A stretch of DNA of 64,000 nt, taken from Lobosporangium transversale. Its lineage: Eukaryota > Mortierellomycota > Mortierellomycetes > Mortierellales > Mortierellaceae. The stretch covers positions 62,001 to 126,000 of the forward strand of contig NW_019028979.1 in assembly GCF_002105155.1 (NCBI RefSeq). Direction: 5' to 3'. Positions 57,091-64,000 of the stretch are shown one piece after another (position 1 is the first letter of the stretch; every line of letters begins with the position of its first letter). The notes beneath the pieces are model-generated. The model saw nothing but the letters and a program-made list of their open reading frames with translations, was not told where the DNA came from and did not search any database. The translations under genes and the position numbers were made by a program.

Positions 57091-59029
57091 ATGGACATTC
57101 TCTCACGCGTACCCTTTGAAATTGCATATCAGATTCTCAGCAAACTCGACATTCAGGACGTCGCCACATGCCAACGAGTAAAGTTCACTTTGACCGTTTG
57201 GAAGTTTTTTTTTTTTTTTTTTTTTTTTTTCTCTCTCTCTAACGCTGAGGTTGTCTTTATCTTGTTTATTTCTCAATACTTTTTCATTTTTCATTATCGC
57301 TTCTACTTTCTCTATCATATATCTTTAATTTAGGTTTCTCGGGAATGGTATTGGATTGCTACAGATCAATCTATCTGGAGAAATGTGTTTTTGGAGCATG
57401 AACGTGAATTTGCCATCCCCACGAAGCCAGTTTCCACATCTTCATTTTCAATACCAACATTGGATACAATAAACTATACCGAGTCATCGGTATCATCATT
57501 AACAACAACAGTAGAAGTATCAGAGTCAAAATATCAGGGACAGAATCATAAATCAATGCCAGCGATGAAGGACTGGAAACAAGAGTGTCGTAACCGAATT
57601 ATATCAGATCGGAATTGGAATAACGGCCATATTCAATCTCTTTTCACGCTCAAAGTTCATCGAGGGGGTATTGTTCGTCTACGCATTAAAGGCGGGAAGC
57701 TCTTGTCAGGCGACATGTTTGGACAGGTTGCCGTCTGGAATACAACTACATACGATTGTGAAGATCTCATAGACGCTGCAGTAGGCCCTATTCAACTCTT
57801 GGACTTTAGTCCAGCACGCATGATCATGACGGTTGTTTCCAAGTCTGGGTAGGCATAAAATTTATGAGTTTGTGTCTGAAAAAGGAGCAGAATGTTGGGC
57901 GAATTACCAAATGTGCATGACTGCTGTTTACTTGACCCATTATGTCATAAAAAGGGACAGTATATCCCACAGAAAAATTATTTAAACTTACCTGTCATCT
58001 CTAACTTTCTTTCGGCATGAAATAGTATATGTCGGATCTGGGATCTGAAAACGAAGGCGTTGATCCACAGCTCATCTGCAATCGACGTGACGTGTATGAC
58101 TATGAATGACGAGTATTTGGTTCTGGGGAACAGATTTTCTGAGGTCCAAATTGTCGACTTCACAACAGGGCATATTTTGAAAACTATAGAGCCACTTGCA
58201 GGAGAAACTGTAAGAGTTGGAGATGCAGATCAGTATGGTGATTGTAAAGATGTTTAAATAACGTATATCATCCTAATTCTGTTGTTACTTTTTATTTTTA
58301 TATATATCATTTTCACTTTAGCTTCAAGACATTTACATTCAAAATGACACCCTAATCGTGGTGACAGGGCATCTCATTCGTATACTCTCCATTAATACTC
58401 TCGAGGTGCTACTATCAAGCCCGCTTCCGATCTCAAAAAATATTCGCACTTTCTGTAGCGTATTTCATATCCGGTCGCTCATCATCCTGGCGGACAAACA
58501 TCTTTTGCATTTGGAATGGGAGCCATTATATAGGTCACCCAACAGCAAGTTTCAAATCGATACCCAATGCGAACTACCACCAGATCTATCTAAAACACCT
58601 AAAATTCATAAAACACGCATACCACCAATCTCAACTATTACCTCGATTGCCATTGGCGGTAAACACCCTCATGTCCTAACTACTAATGCTGACCGAACAT
58701 CCTTAAATGGTACTATCCGTGTGTGCCCGACGTCATGGCGATCTAGGGCTATACAGCAGCAACAAGAACAACAGCGACAAATTGATCTCGAGGCAAGCAA
58801 TCATGTGGATGTAACATCAGTTGACCCACCAGAGATTATTGGTGAAGGCTCAGAAGTGATGACGACAGAAGATTCTGGAATAGTATTAACAAGTCAAATA
58901 GATGAAATCACTCAGTATCTTGAAACCTGTGGACTCAAGCCATCCTTTATGGATGTGGACGAGGATGTGATTGTAATAGGCACGAGTAAAGGTGACATAG
59001 TCGTTCTGAGTATGGCGCCAGCAGAGTAA
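57091..59029 (+). CDS. F-box and WD-repeat protein
   Basis: Four exons, 57091-57177, 57334-57848, 58026-58209 and 58322-59029, closing to 497 residues. The F-box opens the protein: MDILSRVPFEIAYQILSKLD, then VATCQR|VSREWYWIA across the first intron. WD40-like blades follow: SLFTLKVHRGGIVRLRIKGG, LLSGDMFGQVAVWN, GICRIWDLKTKAL, YLVLGNRFSEVQIVD, and a last one near the end (DEDVIVIGTSKGDIVVLS). Blades are degenerate, so the count is uncertain. A Gln-rich insert lies near residue 410. By family it is an SCF substrate adaptor (Cdc4/Met30-like in architecture only); no substrate can be predicted. Confidence 0.82.
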
Positions 59030-59115
59030 TCCGATAAACATATCAATACAGCAGCTCTTGAATACTCTCTAAAGGCGAGACGTGTTGATTTAAGTGTTAT
59101 TTATTTTATAAGCTT

Positions 59116-60225
59116 CTAAGCTCGACTTCGAGTAAATCTTGTAGAAGTTTTGGAAGACGTCGAATCAATTGTCTTGATTTTTTTTGCAGACGAGTCTGCG
59201 GCAGCATCTTCTTTTGTTTGTTTAACAGTAGATGGTGTTTCTTCCCCCGTCCCTGCCTTCCGCTTATTACCAGCGCTCTTGCTCTCGCTTTTAACAGTGG
59301 GAGTTTTGTTCTTCTTGTCTTCTTTTGTTATTCGAGAATCAGATTCAAGTTGAGATCTAGATATAAATGGTTTAACCTTTCGTTCAATACTATACTTATC
59401 CAGCATATAGTCAGTCCAAAGTGCTTTTTCAACCAAGTGTGGTGAATGAACTGTGGTGGATCCCATATGTCTCAACTGCGTTGCCTTTTCAATCACTTTG
59501 TTGGCAAATTTGATATAATAAGGGATGGTATAGACTATTGTCCCAAGACCTGGTACAGAGTCCATGGTTTCATCCGTCATGAAAGGCACCTTCTCTGGTG
59601 CCCCTGCACATAAAATGGCTAAATACATTTTTTCAAGAGAAAAAAAAAAAAAAAAAAAAAAAAAGGTCCAGGTCAACGGGTATGAATATGAAGTTTATTT
59701 TCATGCCTTCAATTATAAAATAAAGACACGTGTCTACTGATATGTATACGTTACCTGATGCTGTGGCAGGGCCGACGCCCTTGAGCTCGGCCATCTTTGT
59801 GATAGCAGCCTTCAAGTCTGAATTGACAAGTGCAAAAGCTTCTAGACTGATTCGTTTTACATCTGTATCAACGTTTGAAGCAGCAAGCTTCGCAAGACTT
59901 GGACGAAATTTTCCCCTCTGAAAAACAATACAAGTGGATGCGATAAATACACGTAAAGCTCAGATCACGTATTTTTTTTAGAGCCAAATCATGTCGAAAT
60001 GATTCAAACCTTGAGTTTCCATGACATGAGCTGACAAAGTTCCTTTGAAGTGATGAATGGTTTAGGACTTCGTTTGTTGAGGAGTGTGGGTAAGGTGGTT
60101 TGATACCATTGATCGAGTTCAAGTAACGAATCGTCCTTTTTATTAGCAACGTGGTGCTCAAGTGCCTCTGGGTATTGACCAAGTACTGCCTCCCAGACGG
60201 CGATGTCAGTTGACTCAAATAGCAT
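59116..60225 (-). CDS. helix-hairpin-helix protein of unknown function
   Basis: Three exons on the minus strand, 60225-60010, 59917-59755 and 59618-59116, closing to 293 residues. Start chosen at the ATG at 60225 (MLFESTDIAVWEAVLGQYPE). The conserved core includes LLNKRSPKPFITSKELCQLM, WKLKVRGKFRPSLAKLAA and a helix-hairpin-helix MAELKGVGPATAS followed by APEKVPFMTDETMDSVPG. The same order of blocks occurs in a eukaryote-wide uncharacterised family (also in plants), as I recall it. HhH motifs of this type bind DNA backbone in glycosylases, so a nucleic-acid role is plausible. The Lys/Ser/Thr-rich C-terminal 100 residues (NKRKAGTGEE, SAKKIKTID) look like a nuclear-localising tail. It converges on the F-box/WD gene with 86 bp between stops. 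Confidence 0.75.
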
Positions 60226-62677
60226 AAAGGGAAATGGAGGAGAATGATGCAAGATGAGAGAACGAAATCGCGGGAAAGAAAAAAAAAAAAGACAAATTTA
60301 AAAACGCATACAAATAAGCCCTTTGGGCTCACCTGAACAGAGTTTTTAGAAACGCTCACCAATGTTGGAGCCAAGAGCCACGTGGCATATTGTTCGGGCT
60401 GAGTCTCTGACACAATGAGAGTCTCATTGTGATGTTGGATTGCCTGGTGGAGAGCACAGGGACGAGTTACAAGCTGGGAGATCATAACGCGCCAGGTTTA
60501 ATAAACGATATGATCAATTTGGTGGAGTCTCCAAAAGGAAAAAAAAAAAAAGGCCTGACATAATGTTTCAAAAGATCAAAGACATGGTTAATGAAAACAA
60601 GCAGTTTCCCTTTGTGCCAAGTTTCCCTACTTATTCCTTTCTTGGTGTCCAAGCACGCTTTCATTGACAGGATTGCCATGTGGCTATGAATGGATCCGAC
60701 ACTTTCTTAAAGGTGCTCAGGAGCAAGACGATCTTTGTCGTTTCTTAACAGTAAAAGGAGCATCACACACAAAAGATAAACAAAGTAAAAAATTGTGTTA
60801 TTGAGTTGATATCAATTACATATATATCACACACCTTGTGCGTATGCCCCCGTTCTATGATCGGGACACCGTGCGGATGGGTTCCCCTCTCTTTTTTTTT
60901 TAACCTTCGGCGCTGCTTTATACATGTACATTTATATGTATATTTATTATACTTTATATTTTATATTTTTATTGTTCCCTGCCCATCCTATCGGGCTCCT
61001 CCATCTTTTGTCTTTTGCCAAATAACAAACAACAATAATTTACAGAAAAAAAATGGTAGAAGGGTCTACGCAGATGGACTGAAGAATTGAGCAATTCATG
61101 TATACTGTACATCCTGCATTTACAAACGCGAGCGGAGCATGTGTCTACGGACTATAATAAAGAAAAGTCAGATGGTGAATACCCAAAAATCCAATTCGGA
61201 GACAAATATGACATGAATTGAGGTATATTTTTACACATTTGTCTTTTCATAAACCTTTACTCTGGGAGGACAATCAGACAGGTCTACCGGTTAGACCCCA
61301 TCCCAGTCCCTCATTTCATTCAAACATTCAAAATTCATTATTTTACATCTCATCAATCGCATATTCACTTCTGCATGCACATACACTCTTCCTCTCTTTC
61401 TCCCTCTCTCTCTCGCATTCATATTATTATCCATTTCACACACACAATTATATCGTTTTCACATTTCACACACACACTCTTTCTCTTCTATCTCTCTCTT
61501 TTAATAATAAGTAACATTGTACTCTCAAATTAGCCAAAAAAAAAAAAAAAAAAAAAAAAAATCAAACTCAACACTGCCACCTGTCCACGTTTTTCCTTCT
61601 TTTCCTTCCCCTTTGACACTGTAACCTCTTTATTCTCTTATTGTATAATTCGCCTGTATCAAGAGCTACAAGTCCGAAAGTAAGTGAGTAAACAATAGAT
61701 TTGAACCATTTTCTTTCTCTCTCTCCTTTTCTTCTTTCCTCTCTTCGATGTCGGAATTGAGATGTACTATTCTGTGGCGAGATAATAATGAAAAACGGGA
61801 GAGGAGAGACGAGGATGGGTGAATATGAGAACATGACTGAACAGCAGGGTAACACTTGGCAACATCATCGTCAGTAGTAGCATCAGTGATTGCAATAGCA
61901 ATAGCAAGAGCAAGAGCAATAGCACCAGCATCAGCATCAACATCGGCACCAACAATATCTATAAAATGCTTGTTTTAATTGCATTTTCACCATCTTGCAA
62001 CATTTGAGCACGCTTTTATCTGTCTGAGAATACAAAGAGTCTAATTTCATACTACAGGTCCATCTCATATTATTAAAACGCCCTTTAAATGAAAAAAATA
62101 CAAACCCAAAAAAAGCTCTGGAAATTAAAGAACATCAGCAATAAACAACAATAACAACAAAAAAGGACCACACCACATAGTCTACTGGACAAATGTATAC
62201 AATTCATTTGCAATACATTCATAGACTGTCCCGCAACACCCAATTGCATCAACATGCTCTTTTTCAATTTTGTGCGTTGCGTGTGTGTTTGTGTGTTTGT
62301 GAGTGAATGAATGAATGTACATGTACATGTGTGTTTTGGTGAGTGTGCATGGCCTCGTTCTCCTTTTCCCCTTCCCCTGTGGTTAAATGTCCAGAATAAA
62401 CTCAAGACTCCTTCCCTCCACCCCCTACAATTGTAGGAAAAAAAAAGAGAGTAGAATAACTCTTTGTTCACACAACGGCTTCTCTCTTTCCGCAGAGAAA
62501 CTGATTTCTTCCTTTCCTTTTTTTTTTTTATCACAGGGTGTGTATCCATGTATGTGTTAGATTGTGAAAGAGTGAGATCAGATCATTTCATTTCAATGTC
62601 GTTGAGCAATTCAGAATTGACATTACTGCTCCATCCTTCTTTCTCTTTTTCTACTACAATCATTGTTCTTGCCTCAC

Positions 62678-62712
<35 letters not shown>

Positions 62713-63038
62713 CAATATTTCGTTGCTATTGTCCTTCACATTGCTTGTGTATCTCCTTTTTTTTTTTTTTTTTTTTTTTTTCTAGTTTAACTTACTCTTT
62801 CTTTCTATCAACCTCTTTCTCTCATCTCACAAAAACCACTTTTTCTTTTTTTGTCATCATTGCTCTTGACTCTTAGCACTCAATTCTCATCGATCGCATC
62901 GCTGAAGTCCTTTCAGGACAATCAGTCCAATCCTTGCCGAAGAGGAAAAAAAAAAGTTTAACAATCAAACCAACAACCCAAACGCCCTCCTATCTATTTT
63001 GAGTACAAAAGTAGCCTGGCTTCACAACTGAACACATC
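60226..63038. other. long gene-free region with simple sequences
   Basis: 2.8 kb. It contains CT-rich blocks (61380-61510), an A-run (about 61535-61560), trinucleotide-like GCAATA/GCAACA repeats (61890-61945), one GTACATGTAC (62317-62326) and two T-runs (62682-62712, 62757-62781) just before the final gene. A minus-strand frame at 60320-60485 looks mildly coding but joins to nothing. Confidence 0.45.
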
Positions 63039-63668
63039 ATGGAGCTGGAATATCAGGTCTTGCTCATCGATCCTTCTGCTCTCGATACCCCTCATCACCC
63101 ATCCAGCCCATCATCAAGAACCTCGATCACTAGCCGTACCGAGACTCTGAGCAATGCATCTTCTAATTCTTTTTCATCCTCAACATCCTCTTCAACAATT
63201 TCAACCATCGCTTCAAGCGCCTCTACAACTTCTTCATTGCTCTTCTCTACAGCTCGAAAGAATCAAAGGTTGCCACGTTCAAAATCGAAATCAGCACCAA
63301 CAACACCTCGCTCTCGGTCAGAATCCAGGTTCAATGATGGTACCTCGCAGCTATCGTCGATACTGCGTCTTACAGGATTAAAAGGTAATACCGGAGACCA
63401 ATTGACCTTGAATGGTTCATTTTTGTAGGGAGAACAGAGAGCAAAATAGTAAAAGATGGATAGCACTGGCTGTAGTATGAAAAAAACGTGCAGGTGCCTA
63501 TTTTCATTCATATTATTCTTGCAACCTGAATTTCTTTCCTTTACTCCCATCCCTTCAAACCTTTACTCCTCTTTTCATGTTTGTTTGGTACATGTGTTCC
63601 CCTTTCCTTTTGTAGATTTTTTTTTTGGTCAGTACATCTGTGACATTGACAGACCACAGCAGCGCTGA
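63039..63668 (+). CDS. small Ser/Thr-rich protein
   Basis: Two exons, 63039-63384 and 63616-63668, phase 1, 132 residues. N-terminus MELEYQVLLIDPSALDTPHH is followed by a Ser/Thr-rich stretch and a basic Arg/Ser segment (RKNQRLPRSKSKSAPTTPRS) that looks like a phosphorylation-rich disordered region. The second exon ends in FFFGQYICDIDRPQQR. Without splicing the frame ends at 63428. I do not recognise a family. The splice (G|GTAATA, TGTAG acceptor) is consistent but the second exon is short and could instead belong to a longer isoform. Confidence 0.45.
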
Positions 63669-64000
63669 GATGAAACGTCTATTAGGACTGTAGCTCCAAG
63701 GCTTGCACAGACATGAAAACATTGCTCTTTCGGCTGCTATACCCTTCAAGGATAATGAATCAAAGACGGGGATGATTGATTACAGAGGATAGGAGGATAT
63801 GAAGCATCTTGCAAATCAGTATTTTTATTGATTGCTTGCTCGAATCAACCCTTTCTTTGTTCCTATTTACCTCCACCCGAGTTCATATCCTGAGACTTTT
63901 TTACACCTCCTTTTTTGTTCCTTCTCCCTGGGCTTCCTGGAGTTATTGAAAGGATGGTTTCCTGAGCCCATGTTAAGAAGCTATTTTTCTGTTAATCTGT
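63669..64000. other. gene-free end of window
   Basis: 332 bp, no coding signal beyond short frames. Pyrimidine-rich from about 63845 onward, which may be the promoter of a gene beyond the window. Confidence 0.35.

Noticed and set aside
60320-60485. Minus-strand frame as upstream exon of the HhH gene
   Set aside because: No acceptor lies between it and the ATG at 60225 that would join them.
1-64000. tRNA genes
   Set aside because: I scanned for GGTTCGA/GTTCGAA-type T-loops; the few hits lie within introns or exons and lack a cloverleaf. A tRNAscan run would be decisive.

Overview
The window is eukaryotic and almost certainly from an early-diverging filamentous fungus; Mortierellomycota (Mortierella-like) is my best guess. 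The reasons are intron-rich genes with short GT-AG introns, Gln/Ser/Asn-rich low-complexity proteins, very many long A or T homopolymers, and a gene set (MCM8, a BLOC-1 subunit, SERINC, a GUP1-type acyltransferase, an HbrB/PRR5 TORC2 subunit, an AIG1-type GTPase) that is retained together in such lineages while yeasts have lost much of it. The genus is inference. I found no rRNA, tRNA, CRISPR array or bacterial-type operon.

Layout, left to right. 0-2 kb: gene-free, AT-rich, with pyrimidine tracts. 2-9.7 kb: a Kre9/Knh1-like single-pass membrane protein (+), an AIG1-type GTPase (-) and a GUP1-like MBOAT acyltransferase (+). 11.5-16.3 kb: one large PH-FYVE gene that appears at first as two genes. 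16.5-24.0 kb: an orphan gene (-), then RNase H2 subunit A and MCM8 in tandem only 66 bp apart. 24.2-25.5 kb: a complete Tc1/mariner transposon with intact transposase, inverted repeats and TA duplication. 25.7-27.4 kb: an Ayr1-like short-chain dehydrogenase. 27.8-29.1 kb: decayed coding sequence of unknown family. 29.1-32.6 kb: gene-free. 32.6-33.5 kb: a Mig1/CreA-type zinc-finger locus whose frame is broken repeatedly. 35-42.2 kb: an NmrA-like protein (-), the twin-CX9C protein Cmc1 (+), BLOC-1 subunit 5 (-) and the deadenylase Ccr4 (+). 42.8-51.8 kb: SERINC/Tms1 (-), an F-box protein (+), a promethin-like membrane protein (-) and HbrB/Bit61 (-). 51.9-53.3 kb: an internally deleted Helitron with both ends intact, inserted 120 bp upstream of the HbrB start codon. 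55-60.2 kb: a DUF1769/Duc1 protein (+), an F-box/WD-repeat protein (+) and a helix-hairpin-helix protein (-). 60.2-63 kb: gene-free. 63.0-63.7 kb: a small Ser-rich protein (+).

Functional themes are genome maintenance (RNase H2A, MCM8), membrane and lipid biology (GUP1, Ayr1-like, SERINC, promethin-like, PH-FYVE, BLOC-1, Duc1) and nutrient or gene control (HbrB/TORC2, Ccr4, Mig1/CreA). The genes are not an operon or a cluster. Exon coordinates were derived by hand from splice sites and frame continuity; in nearly every case the phases close exactly, and exceptions are stated. The most unusual observations are the Helitron deletion derivative in front of HbrB, the Tc1 element sitting in a GTACATGTAC palindrome that recurs in the window, and the serial one-base frame losses in the Mig1/CreA-like locus.
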